Shown here one piece after another: positions 39,488 through 48,376 of a DNA stretch of 64,000 nt. This stretch comes from Marinobacter oulmenensis. Lineage in GTDB: Bacteria > Pseudomonadota > Gammaproteobacteria > Pseudomonadales > Oleiphilaceae. The position numbers were made by a program, and so were the translations under genes. The stretch lies in contig NZ_JACHFE010000001.1 of assembly GCF_014201735.1 (NCBI RefSeq), positions 310,001 to 374,000 on the forward strand, given 5' to 3'. The notes under the pieces were generated by a model, which ran no database searches, was not told where the DNA came from, and was given only the letters and a program-made list of their open reading frames with translations. Position 1 is the first letter of the stretch. Every line of letters starts with the position of its first letter.

Positions 39488-40250
39488 ACTTGGCTGGCTG
39501 CTTGTGCCGGTGTCGGGTGGTGTCTTCCTGGCTCTGCTATTGGTGCCTCTGGGCTTTCAGGTGATTGCCCGGGGTGCAGTGTTTGCCGACCTTGCCATTG
39601 CCCAGTGGGCCGCCCTCGGCGCGTTGGTGGGGCATTATCTGCCCGTGGCCGGTGCGCTTGCCGGTATTTCCCCCTTCAGCCTGCTGGCCGGGCTGGCCTC
39701 CGCCTGGCTGGTGCATCGGGTTGTGCGCCAGCCCCGGCGGATGCGCCAGGCATTGATCGGGATACTCTATGTAGCTGGTGCCAACCTGGCCATCCTGGTG
39801 GTCAGTAGCGATCCCCACGGTGCGCAGGCCCTGCATCGGGCCGCGTCCGGGGATCTGCTCTGGGCGGGCCACGGGCCGGTTCTGGCTGTCGCCGTGCTGG
39901 CGTTGCTGGTCTGGGCTCTGATGCGCTGGCAGCCGGGGTGGCTGGCCGGAAACTGGTTCATGCCGGTCTTCGCTGTGGCTGTAACCTGGTCGGTGGCTCT
40001 GGCCGGGATCTACGTGGTGTTTGCCCTGCTGATCATCACGCCATTACTGCAGGGTGAGCTGGATGGACGTGGTTACCTCCCGGCCCTGGTCTGTGCTGTT
40101 TCGGGGGTGCTGTCGGGAATTGCACTATCGGTCCTTGTCGACCTGCCGGTCGGGCCTGCTATCGTTCTGATGGTACTGTTAATTTCGTTGCTGGCGGGGG
40201 CTGAAAAACGTGTAAAAAATTTCACGCGCCGGCGTTTGCGTCTACATTGA
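39480..40250 (+). CDS. Metal ABC transporter permease (ZnuB-like)
   Basis: Inner-membrane permease of the ABC-3 family, 256 aa with seven to eight hydrophobic segments; the [21 protein letters not shown] stretch, part of which matches the family's conserved first loop, and [17 protein letters not shown] are visible. I placed the start at GTG 39480, overlapping the upstream stop by eight bases; the frame is open further back but inside the previous gene. No ATPase gene (ZnuC) follows, which is unusual. Confidence 0.86.
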   Translation: MAELGWLLVPVSGGVFLALLLVPLGFQVIARGAVFADLAIAQWAALGALVGHYLPVAGALAGISPFSLLAGLASAWLVHRVVRQPRRMRQALIGILYVAGANLAILVVSSDPHGAQALHRAASGDLLWAGHGPVLAVAVLALLVWALMRWQPGWLAGNWFMPVFAVAVTWSVALAGIYVVFALLIITPLLQGELDGRGYLPALVCAVSGVLSGIALSVLVDLPVGPAIVLMVLLISLLAGAEKRVKNFTRRRLRLH

Positions 40251-40305
40251 ATCTGTTGCTACAAAAACAACGTCAAAACGACAGACAAAGCAGGAGGTCG
40301 ACACC

Positions 40306-41826
40306 ATGATTTATGCACAGCCAGGAAAGGACGGATCGGTTGTTTCATTCAAGTCCCGTTACGAGAATTACATTGGTGGTGAGTGGGTAGCCCCGGTCAA
40401 GGGCGAGTATTTTGAGAACATCACGCCGGTGACCGGTGGCGTGATCTGTGAAATCCCCCGCTCCGGCGCCGAGGATGTCGAGCTGGCGCTGGATGCCGCT
40501 CACAAGGCCGCGCCGGCCTGGGGCAAGACCTCGGTAGCCGAACGATCGAACGTCCTGCTGAAAATCGCTGACCGCATTGAAGCCAACCTGGAAATGCTGG
40601 CCGTGGCCGAGACCTGGGACAACGGCAAGGCGGTCCGTGAGACCCTGAACGCCGACATCCCACTGGCGGCGGACCACTTCCGTTATTTTGCCGGCTGTAT
40701 CCGGGCCCAGGAAGGGCACCTCGGCGAGATTGACCAGAACACGGTGGCCTACCATTTCCATGAGCCTCTGGGGGTCGTCGGCCAGATCATCCCGTGGAAC
40801 TTCCCGCTGCTGATGGCGGCCTGGAAACTGGCACCCTGTCTGGCGGCTGGCAACTGCACCGTTCTCAAGCCCGCTGAACAGACGCCGGCCAGCATCCTGG
40901 TCCTGATGGAGCTGATCAACGATCTGCTGCCGCCGGGCGTGATCAACATCGTCAACGGCTACGGCCCCGAGGCGGGTGAAGCGCTGGCCACCAGCAAGCG
41001 CATCGCCAAAATCGCATTCACCGGCTCCACCCCGGTGGGCTCCCACATCCTCAAGTGCGCGGCGGACAACATCATCCCCTCCACCGTGGAGTTGGGCGGC
41101 AAGTCGCCGAACATCTACTTCTCCGATGTCCTGAAGGCAGAGCCGGAGTTTGTCGACAAGTGTGTTGAAGGCCTGGTGCTGGCGTTCTTCAACCAGGGTG
41201 AAGTCTGCACCTGTCCGTCCCGGGCGCTGGTCCAGGAGGACATGTTCGAGGAATTCATGCAGAAAGTGGTGGCCCGTACCAAGGCCATCAAGCGCGGCAA
41301 CCCGCTGGATACCGAGGTACAGGTGGGCGCCCAGGCGTCCAAGGAACAATTCGACAAGATCCTGTCGTACCTGGAAATCGGTAAGCAGGAAGGCGCTGTG
41401 GTGCTGACCGGCGGTGGCAAGGAAGATCTCGGCGTTGAGTTCAATGACGGCTTCTACATCCAGCCGACCCTGTTCAAGGGCGACAACAAGATGCGGGTTT
41501 TCCAGGAAGAGATCTTTGGCCCGGTCGTGGGTGTGACGACTTTCCGGACCGAAGAGGAAGCCCTGGCGATTGCCAACGATACCGAATTCGGACTTGGCGC
41601 CGGTGTCTGGACCCGCGATACCAACCTGGCCTACCGCATGGGCCGTGGTATCCAGGCCGGTCGTGTGTGGATGAACTGCTACCACGCCTATCCGGCCCAC
41701 GCCGCCTTCGGTGGCTACAAGAAGTCCGGTGTCGGCCGGGAAACCCACAAGATGGCTCTGGAACACTACCAGCAGACCAAGAACCTGCTGGTCAGCTACG
41801 ACACCAATCCCCTCGGGTTCTTCTGA
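40306..41826 (+). CDS. NAD-dependent aldehyde dehydrogenase (ExaC/acetaldehyde type)
   Basis: Oxidises an aldehyde, probably acetaldehyde or a related short aldehyde, to the acid. The 506-aa protein is full length. It has the NAD-fold motif FTGSTPVG, the active-site Glu in ELGGKSPNI and the catalytic Cys in [13 protein letters not shown]. The C-terminal [20 protein letters not shown] is close to ExaC/AldB-type enzymes. The ATG follows a perfect AGGAGG. It is a single-gene unit with its own terminator. Confidence 0.92.
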   Translation: MIYAQPGKDGSVVSFKSRYENYIGGEWVAPVKGEYFENITPVTGGVICEIPRSGAEDVELALDAAHKAAPAWGKTSVAERSNVLLKIADRIEANLEMLAVAETWDNGKAVRETLNADIPLAADHFRYFAGCIRAQEGHLGEIDQNTVAYHFHEPLGVVGQIIPWNFPLLMAAWKLAPCLAAGNCTVLKPAEQTPASILVLMELINDLLPPGVINIVNGYGPEAGEALATSKRIAKIAFTGSTPVGSHILKCAADNIIPSTVELGGKSPNIYFSDVLKAEPEFVDKCVEGLVLAFFNQGEVCTCPSRALVQEDMFEEFMQKVVARTKAIKRGNPLDTEVQVGAQASKEQFDKILSYLEIGKQEGAVVLTGGGKEDLGVEFNDGFYIQPTLFKGDNKMRVFQEEIFGPVVGVTTFRTEEEALAIANDTEFGLGAGVWTRDTNLAYRMGRGIQAGRVWMNCYHAYPAHAAFGGYKKSGVGRETHKMALEHYQQTKNLLVSYDTNPLGFF

Positions 41827-41835
41827 ACCCTGCCA

Positions 41836-41863
41836 GGCGGGCCCTTTCCGGGCCCGCCGTTTT
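41836..41863 (+). terminator. Terminator of the aldehyde dehydrogenase gene
   Basis: GGCGGGCCC-tttcc-GGGCCCGCC is a perfect 9-bp stem followed by GTTTTC. Confidence 0.85.
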
Positions 41864-41981
41864 CCCACCTTCGACACTGCCCTTCATTGTTCCTGACCAT
41901 CAGCCCGGTTGATACAACCTGCTATGGGCACTGCGCTGGTTCGTAGTACCCTTGAAATCACATGCACAGTCAGGAGGGAAC

Positions 41982-43358
41982 ATGAGCGAATACAGAGTCG
42001 AAAAGGACAGCCTCGGGGAAGTTCATGTACCCCAGGACGCGCTCTGGGGCGCACAGACACAACGGGCCGTGAACAACTTTCCGGTCAGCGGCCAGCCCAT
42101 GCCGGCGCCGTTTATCCGCGCACTGGCGCTGGTCAAGTGCTCCGCAGCCCAGGCCAATGCGGCTCTGGGGCTGCTCCAGCCTGAGGTACGCGACGCCGTG
42201 GTGGCGGCCTGTCAGAAGATCGCCAATGGCGAATATGCCGACCAGTTCCCGGTGGACCGTTACCAGACCGGCTCGGGCACCAGCACCAACATGAACATGA
42301 ATGAGGTGGTGGCGGCCATTGCACGCCAGAGTGGCGTGGAGGTTCACCCCAATGATCACGTAAACATGAGCCAGAGCTCGAACGACGTGATTCCCACCAC
42401 CATTCATGTCAGCGCCCTGCTGGCCGTGAAAGAACAGCTGCTGCCGGCGATGGCCCATCTTCGTTCGGTGCTTTACCAGCGCGAGTCCGGTCTGCGGGAT
42501 CAGGTGAAAACCGGGCGTACCCACCTGATGGACGCCATGCCGGTGACCCTGGAGCAGGAGCTGAGAACCTGGCGGGAACAACTGATCGCATCTGAACGCC
42601 GGCTGGAACAGGCCATGGAAGACCTGGCGCTGCTGCCCCAGGGCGGGACGGCCGTGGGCACCGGGGTGAACGCCGATGAGGAATTTCCTGGCGAGTTCAC
42701 CAAATTCCTGAAGATCAACACCGGTCACTCCTTCCGGTCGCTCAAGCACAAGTTCACGGGGCAGAGCGCCGTGGATGCCCCGGTGGCGCTGTCTGCCCAG
42801 TTGCGTGGTGTGTCGGTGGTGCTGACCAAGATGGCCAATGACCTGCGCTGGATGAACAGCGGCCCGATTCACGGCCTGGCGGAAATCAGCCTGCCGGCGC
42901 TGCAACCTGGCAGCAGTATCATGCCGGGCAAGGTCAACCCGGTTATCCCGGAATCCGTGGCCATGGTGTCGGCCCAGGTGATGGGCCTGGACAGCACGGT
43001 GGCAATTGCCGGTCAGTCCGGTAACTTCCAGCTCAATGTCATGTTGCCGCTGGTGGGTGCCAATCTGCTGGATATGACCAATCTGCTGTCCAATGCCATC
43101 GTCATGCTGGCGGACAAGGCCATCGAGGGCTTTACTGTTAATGCGGATAACCTGAACGAAGGCGTAGGGCGCAACCCCGTACTGGTGACGGCCCTGAACC
43201 CTGAAATCGGTTATGCCCTGGCTTCCGACATCGCCAAGGAAGCCTATGCCAGTGGTCGACCGGTTATTGATGTTGCTGAAGAGCGCAGCGGTCTGAGCCG
43301 GGAACGCCTGGAAGAGCTGATGGATCCTCTGAAGCTTACCCGGGGCGGCCTGATGTAA
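41982..43358 (+). CDS. fumC: Fumarate hydratase class II
   Basis: Hydrates fumarate to malate in the TCA cycle; the oxygen-stable iron-free form. The start at 41982 (MSEYRVEKDSLGEVHVP, 458 aa) follows AGGAGGGAAC and fits the family; the longer frame is not needed. The signature GSSIMPGKVNPV is present around residues 307-318, as are TGSGTSTNMNMNEV and the substrate-site SQSSNDVIPT. Confidence 0.96.
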   Translation: MSEYRVEKDSLGEVHVPQDALWGAQTQRAVNNFPVSGQPMPAPFIRALALVKCSAAQANAALGLLQPEVRDAVVAACQKIANGEYADQFPVDRYQTGSGTSTNMNMNEVVAAIARQSGVEVHPNDHVNMSQSSNDVIPTTIHVSALLAVKEQLLPAMAHLRSVLYQRESGLRDQVKTGRTHLMDAMPVTLEQELRTWREQLIASERRLEQAMEDLALLPQGGTAVGTGVNADEEFPGEFTKFLKINTGHSFRSLKHKFTGQSAVDAPVALSAQLRGVSVVLTKMANDLRWMNSGPIHGLAEISLPALQPGSSIMPGKVNPVIPESVAMVSAQVMGLDSTVAIAGQSGNFQLNVMLPLVGANLLDMTNLLSNAIVMLADKAIEGFTVNADNLNEGVGRNPVLVTALNPEIGYALASDIAKEAYASGRPVIDVAEERSGLSRERLEELMDPLKLTRGGLM

Positions 43359-43376
43359 CCCGCCGGAAACAAAAAC

Positions 43377-43859
43377 ATGCTGCTGTCACTGGAATTGTTC
43401 GTCATGCTGGCCATCGCCAACGGTTCGCCTGTGGTGGTGGCCCGGCTGTTCCGTGACCGGGGTAACTGGCCGGTGGACGGCGGCCGATTTGGGCCGGACG
43501 GACGTCGGCTTCTCGGGGCCAGCAAGACCTGGCGGGGCCTGATTTCAGGCTCGCTGGGCTGCCTGGTTTTCGCCGTCTGGACCGGCTTTGACTGGCTGTT
43601 TGGCGCCCTGTTCGGCCTGCTGTCGCTGTTCGGGGATCTGGCCAGCAGCTTCATCAAACGCCGGATGGGTTTGGCCTCCAGTGCCCGTGCACTGGGCCTT
43701 GATCAGTTGCCCGAATCGCTCCTGCCGATGCTGCTTGCCTGGTACTGGATACCGCTGCCACTGGGGCAGGCCATTGCCATTGGTATCCTGTTCGCGCTGG
43801 CGAACGTGGTTTTCTCCCCCCTGCTGTACCGCCTGGGCATTCGCCGACAGCCCCATTGA
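43377..43859 (+). CDS. CDP-archaeol synthase (CarS/DUF46) family protein
   Basis: Membrane protein of 160 aa with about five hydrophobic segments. The family signature is visible: ANGSPVVVARLF, DGRRLLGASKTWRG and GDLASSFIKRRMG, with the Asp/Lys residues used for CDP-alcohol transfer in CarS. In archaea CarS makes CDP-archaeol; bacterial members have no established substrate. It follows fumC by 18 bases and is convergent with the phosphoesterase. Confidence 0.85.
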   Translation: MLLSLELFVMLAIANGSPVVVARLFRDRGNWPVDGGRFGPDGRRLLGASKTWRGLISGSLGCLVFAVWTGFDWLFGALFGLLSLFGDLASSFIKRRMGLASSARALGLDQLPESLLPMLLAWYWIPLPLGQAIAIGILFALANVVFSPLLYRLGIRRQPH

Positions 43860-43863
43860 CCCG

Positions 43864-44838
43864 TTAAACCGGGCCCCTTGAAAGGGTGTGGAGGGTGACC
43901 TCTGGCGGGCAGTTCAGGCGTACGTTGAGTACTGAGGTGCCCGCCCCGGGTGAGGTGTATCCCTGCATGCCGTTGACCTGCCAGAACCCGCGGCCCAGCC
44001 GGCGCGGGCAATTGGCGTCCAGCGTCAGCGGGATGCCGCCGGGCAGGCAGAGCTGACCGCCGTGGGTATGGCCGCACAGGAACAGGTCGTAGCCCGCGTG
44101 GGAGGCTTCGCGCCAGATCTCGGGCGTGTGGCTTAACAGCAGGCTGACCGCGCCGGCGGGAATGTCATCCCCCGCCCGGTGCAGATTATGGGCCCGGTAG
44201 TAGTGGGCGTCGTCCACGCCGGCGAGATAAAGGCTGGCACCATTCCGCTCGACGGGGGTCATCTCGTTGAGCAGCAGTTGATAGCCCATATCCTCCAGCG
44301 CCGGCACCATGCGGATGCTGTCGTGATTGCCCAGTACCGCATAGGCAGCTCCGCGGATGCTCTGGCGCAGGCGTTTCATCCCGTCCAGGGCGGCGTCAAC
44401 AGGGCCGCTGGTGCGCTGACGGTAGTCGCCGGTCAGCACGCACAGGTCATACTCCAGGGGTTCAATCTGGCGCATCACGGCCTGCAGGTTCTGTTCGTCC
44501 ATGTCCACGTGCAGGTCGGTGAGGTGCAGGATGCGGTAGCCTTCAAAGGCTTCTGGCAAATCCGGCAGAACGAAGGTGTTTCGCGCCGTTTTCAACTGCC
44601 GGCTGTTGGCCTGTGCCCGGCGGTAGAGCCCGGCGGCCTGCAGGCACAGGCGGATCAGTCGGGGCGCATTGGTAAGGTTCTCAAGGTGGAAGGAGCGTCG
44701 GTCCCGGCCGGTGACCCGCGCTTCGGCTTCCTGCTCAATGCCCAGTCTCTGGCGGGCATGTACCGGCCCCAGGCGCAGGCTGAGGCGGTACTCCAGCAAT
44801 TCCTCGTGGTGTTCCGGTGTGCGAATCCTGGCGGTCAT
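43864..44838 (-). CDS. Membrane-proximal metallophosphoesterase (YaeI-like)
   Basis: Calcineurin-like phosphoesterase of 324 aa from the ATG at 44838 (MTARIRTPEHHEE), preceded by CAGGGACATCGC; a TTG at 44898 is a weaker alternative. The dinuclear metal motifs are all present: HLTDLHVD, GDYRQR, GNHDS, and GHTHGGQ near the C terminus. Similar to YaeI-type lipid phosphodiesterases such as UDP-diacylglucosamine or related hydrolases, but the substrate is not established. Confidence 0.88.
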   Translation of the reverse strand: MTARIRTPEHHEELLEYRLSLRLGPVHARQRLGIEQEAEARVTGRDRRSFHLENLTNAPRLIRLCLQAAGLYRRAQANSRQLKTARNTFVLPDLPEAFEGYRILHLTDLHVDMDEQNLQAVMRQIEPLEYDLCVLTGDYRQRTSGPVDAALDGMKRLRQSIRGAAYAVLGNHDSIRMVPALEDMGYQLLLNEMTPVERNGASLYLAGVDDAHYYRAHNLHRAGDDIPAGAVSLLLSHTPEIWREASHAGYDLFLCGHTHGGQLCLPGGIPLTLDANCPRRLGRGFWQVNGMQGYTSPGAGTSVLNVRLNCPPEVTLHTLSRGPV

Positions 44839-45017
44839 GCGATGTCCCTGTAGCCGAGCAGGGCCGCGTCGGCCCCTGATGTCATTATGGATGTTCAACG
44901 GGTGTCTGCAACCGCAAGTCCTGTTGGGTTACCGTATCGTATAACCCTGCGGCCTTGGCTTTGTGCCGGCCAATCCCCACAATCCCAGAAAACCCATGAG
45001 ACAAGCGGAGTGACACC

Positions 45018-45668
45018 ATGAGCGATGCCTGCAGTATTCCCGGGCTAACGGTCCCCCGGAGCCGTTTCACGGCGCCGGAACAGGATCTGACGGAAACCGG
45101 TAATGAGTCCCGCGTGGTGCTGGCCGGAGGCTGCTTCTGGTGTGTGGAAGCGGTGTACCTGGCCGTGGATGGTGTCACCCGGGTGGAGTCCGGCTACGCC
45201 GGTGGCTCTGCCGACACCGCCAACTACGAAGCGGTCTGCACGGGGCAGACCGGCCACGCCGAAGTGGTGGATGTCCACTATGACCCGTCCCGGGTCAGCT
45301 TTGGCGAGTTGTTGCAGCTGTTCTTTTCCGTTGCCCACGATCCGACGCAACTGAACCGGCAGGGCAATGATATTGGCACCCAGTACCGGTCGGCCATTTT
45401 TTACCAAACCGACGAGCAGCGGCAGGTGGCCGACGCCTACATTCGCCAGTTGAATCAGGCCGGTGTCTATACCGATCCGGTGGTGACCCGCCTGGAACCG
45501 CTGGACGCCTTTTATCCGGCGGAGGGCTACCATCAGAATTTTGCCGCCCGTAATCCTGGCCAGCCCTATGTAATGGCCGCTGCCCTGCCCAAAGTGGAAA
45601 AACTGGCCAGTGCCTGGCCGGAGAAACTCAAGTCACGCCAGGGGCCGGACGACACCGATCCGGCCTGA
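45018..45668 (+). CDS. msrA: Peptide-methionine (S)-S-oxide reductase
   Basis: Repairs S-sulfoxides of methionine in proteins. The 216-aa protein has the catalytic motif GGCFWCVEAVY with Cys39 as nucleophile, and the usual YAGG and HPTQ-like HDPTQLNRQGND segments. The gene is followed ten bases later by msrB, so both stereoisomers are covered by one transcript. Confidence 0.96.
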   Translation: MSDACSIPGLTVPRSRFTAPEQDLTETGNESRVVLAGGCFWCVEAVYLAVDGVTRVESGYAGGSADTANYEAVCTGQTGHAEVVDVHYDPSRVSFGELLQLFFSVAHDPTQLNRQGNDIGTQYRSAIFYQTDEQRQVADAYIRQLNQAGVYTDPVVTRLEPLDAFYPAEGYHQNFAARNPGQPYVMAAALPKVEKLASAWPEKLKSRQGPDDTDPA

Positions 45669-45677
45669 GGAGGATGT

Positions 45678-46118
45678 ATGACAAAGTCTGCCGCAGGTTA
45701 TGACCTGACACCGCTGACAGAAGCGGAAATTGCCGAAAAGGCCGCTGGCCTGACCGATGAGGAGCGCCGGATCCTGCTGGATCACGGTACCGAGCATCCG
45801 TTCTGCGGAACTCTGCTGGACAACAAGCAGGCAGGGGTTTACCACTGCCGCCTGTGCGACCTGCCGTTGTTTGCCTCCAACGCCAAGTTTGACTCCGGCA
45901 GTGGCTGGCCCAGCTTCTTCCAGCCGTTTGACCCGGACCACATCCGCTATCTGGAGGACAACAGCCTGGGCATGGCGCGCACGGAAATCCGCTGTCCCCG
46001 GTGCGACAGCCATCTGGGCCATGTCTTTCCGGACGGACCGCCTCCCACGGGGCAGCGCTACTGTCTGAACTCCGTTGCCATGGTGTTTCAGGCCGGGGAT
46101 GAGGCGGCGTTGGCGTAA
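45678..46118 (+). CDS. msrB: Peptide-methionine (R)-S-oxide reductase
   Basis: Repairs R-sulfoxides of methionine. The 146-aa protein has four structural zinc cysteines (57, 60, 106, 109 in CRLC and CPRCD) and the catalytic Cys129 in RYCLNSVAM, so it is the zinc-binding form. GGAGG lies just before the start. Confidence 0.96.
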   Translation: MTKSAAGYDLTPLTEAEIAEKAAGLTDEERRILLDHGTEHPFCGTLLDNKQAGVYHCRLCDLPLFASNAKFDSGSGWPSFFQPFDPDHIRYLEDNSLGMARTEIRCPRCDSHLGHVFPDGPPPTGQRYCLNSVAMVFQAGDEAALA

Positions 46119-46200
46119 AGTCCATTATCGGTCAGCGCTGAAACCGCTATAATCCGCCTTTCGTTCAGGCCCGCTCGGGCCACGGCATGAAAGGTGAAGG

Positions 46201-46950
46201 ATGATCGCACAGAACACGAACCCCGCCATCCGGGCGGCCACGTTGTTGCAACGGGTGCGTCTGGTGGTGGGGTCGGTTGGCCTGACGGCCTGGTACTCGT
46301 CACTGGTGATTAGCCGGGCCGTGACCGGACGCCTGAACCGTACGATTGTCGACAACTACTGCCGTGCCTGGTCCGCAGCCCTGCTCAGGCTGGTGCGGGT
46401 GGACCTGACGGTGACCGGCCGGATTCCGGATTTCGATGACGGCCGCCGCTACATCATCATGTGCACCCATGCCAGCCATTACGATATCCCGGCGACCTTT
46501 GTGGCCCTGCCCGGATCGGTGCGCATGCTGGCGAAGAAAGAGCTGTTCAGCATTCCACTGCTTGGCCAGGCCATGCGGGCCGGTGAATTCCCCTCCGTGG
46601 ACCGTTCCCGTCGGCAACGCGCGGTCCGGGACCTGGAAAAGGCCCGGGCCATGATGGAGGACGGCATTGTGCTGTGGGCGGCCCCGGAAGGGACCCGCTC
46701 ACCGGACGGCCGTCTGCTGCCGTTCAAGAAGGGGTGTTTCCACCTGGCGCTGGATACCGATGCGGTGATCGTGCCTGTGGCCATCAATGGCATTCACCGG
46801 GTGTTGCCAGCCCGAAGCTGGCAGATCAATCTGGGTCAGCCGGTGGACGTGCGAGTCGGTGAGCCCATGGATGTGGCGGGTCGAAGCAAGGAGGAGCTGC
46901 CTCAGGTGATGGCGGAGGTCCGCTCCTCCCTGGAAAAACTGCGGGGCTGA
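46201..46950 (+). CDS. 1-acyl-sn-glycerol-3-phosphate acyltransferase
   Basis: Transfers an acyl group to lysophosphatidic acid in phospholipid synthesis, at the inner membrane. The 249-aa protein has the HX4D catalytic motif at His90-Asp95 (THASHYDIPA) and the PEGTRSPDG substrate motif around residue 161. An N-terminal hydrophobic stretch (about 22-38) probably anchors it. PlsC-type; it may be one of several in the genome. Confidence 0.92.
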   Translation: MIAQNTNPAIRAATLLQRVRLVVGSVGLTAWYSSLVISRAVTGRLNRTIVDNYCRAWSAALLRLVRVDLTVTGRIPDFDDGRRYIIMCTHASHYDIPATFVALPGSVRMLAKKELFSIPLLGQAMRAGEFPSVDRSRRQRAVRDLEKARAMMEDGIVLWAAPEGTRSPDGRLLPFKKGCFHLALDTDAVIVPVAINGIHRVLPARSWQINLGQPVDVRVGEPMDVAGRSKEELPQVMAEVRSSLEKLRG

Positions 46951-46973
46951 GGCATGGCCAGGCGGGCGCCGCG

Positions 46974-47966
46974 TCAGCTCAGGGCTGCGCTGGCACTGGC
47001 TGCCACGGTATAGAACAGGTAACCGGTGTAACCCAGGTAGACTGCCACCAGCAGACCGCCATCCAGCCGGGAAATGGTCCGACGCCAGCCCGTCAGGCCA
47101 AAGCCCATCAGCAGCAGGCCCAGTGTCAGGCCGAGCATCAGCGTCCAGTCCCGATACAGCACCTCCGGATCAACCGCCAGCGGTTTAATGGCGGCTGCCA
47201 TGCCTACCACCGCCAGGGTGTTGAAGATGCCCGAACCGAGGATATTGCCCAGAATCAGATCATGCTCGTTCTTCTTGACGGCAGCAATGGCCGAGGCCAG
47301 TTCCGGCAGTGAGGTGCCAATGGCGACGATGGTCAGGCCAATCACCAGGTCACTGACACCCAGTGCCTGGGCAATGGTGACCGCCCCCCAGACCAACATG
47401 CGCGAGCTGGCAATCAGCAGTACCAGGCCGATTACGAGCCAGATTACAGCGGTTTTCAGGGGCATGGGATGGGCCACGACCTCTGCCTCGGCATCCCCGC
47501 CGAGTGGGTCCGGCTTGCCCCGGAAGCCCTGATAGATGGACCAGCCCATCACCGCAGCAAACACTGCCAGCAGTACCCAGCCGTCCAGCCGGCTGAGTTC
47601 ACCGTCAAGCAGTTGTGCGCCGGCAATCAGGGTCAGCACCACCAGCAGGGGCAGTTCCTTGCGGATAACCTGGGAGTGAACCGCGATGGGGGCGATCAGT
47701 GCCGTCAGGCCAACGATCAGGGCAATGTTGGTGATATTGGAGCCGTAGCCGTTGCCCAGGGCCAGCCCCGGATTGCCGTCCGAGGCGGCCATGGCCGAAA
47801 CGGCCAGTTCTGGTGCCGAGGTGCCGAATCCGATGATCACCATGCCAATCAGCAGTGTCGGCATGCCCAGGTGCTTGGCGGTTGCCGCTGCCCCCTCTAC
47901 AAAGCGGTCGGCGCTCCAGACCAGCAGAACAAGACCCAGAAGGATGGCGCCAATTGCCAGAAGCAT
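46974..47966 (-). CDS. Calcium/sodium antiporter (CaCA family, YrbG-like)
   Basis: Inner-membrane exchanger of 330 aa with about ten membrane segments and the two alpha repeats that define the family: GFGTSAPELAVSAMAA (about residues 47-62) and AIGTSLPELASAIAA (about 215-229). It is convergent with the plsC-type gene and has a 9-bp-stem hairpin 28 bases before its start. Confidence 0.95.
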   Translation of the reverse strand: MLLAIGAILLGLVLLVWSADRFVEGAAATAKHLGMPTLLIGMVIIGFGTSAPELAVSAMAASDGNPGLALGNGYGSNITNIALIVGLTALIAPIAVHSQVIRKELPLLVVLTLIAGAQLLDGELSRLDGWVLLAVFAAVMGWSIYQGFRGKPDPLGGDAEAEVVAHPMPLKTAVIWLVIGLVLLIASSRMLVWGAVTIAQALGVSDLVIGLTIVAIGTSLPELASAIAAVKKNEHDLILGNILGSGIFNTLAVVGMAAAIKPLAVDPEVLYRDWTLMLGLTLGLLLMGFGLTGWRRTISRLDGGLLVAVYLGYTGYLFYTVAASASAALS

Positions 47967-48376
47967 GAATAAACCTCAGTAGTGTATGTGTTGACGGCTT
48001 TCGTCAATGGATGTCAGAAAGCCGTTGAGACTGGCGAAAAGATACAGCAGACGGGCGTTAAGGTCAGCAACTGGAGCGTGGAATTGTCTGAAATCCGGAT
48101 GATCCGATCCAACGGTTTATGGGTATCAGACTAAAGTGGCGCTGATATTGTTGACAAAACGAGAGAGAATTTCGGGAAACCACAATAGCTGTTCCGACGC
48201 ACATCAATTGACAAACGCAATTTATTCTTTCCTACAAAATCTGGATAATTGCGCCCAAAATTCGGACCGGGAGCACTCGGCGGCGCCTTTTACCACGCGT
48301 TTGGCCGGCTTCCGACAGGTCATCCTGCTGATCGTGGGGTGACAACAGGCTCAAACACTAGCTAGGGTGATTACCA
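47967..48376. other. 410-base intergenic region before mqo
   Basis: No convincing gene is seen. It contains a hairpin with a perfect 9-bp stem, ACGGCTTTC/GAAAGCCGT (47994-48002 with 48017-48025), close to the antiporter start. Nearer mqo there is a TTGACA at 48208-48213 with TACAAA about 19 bases on, and a GATAAT at 48244-48249; one of these likely belongs to the mqo promoter, leaving a leader of about 120 bases. Confidence 0.4.

Noticed and set aside
48136..48342. 68-codon plus-strand frame before mqo
   Set aside because: No ribosome-binding site, mixed composition, and it covers the likely mqo promoter.
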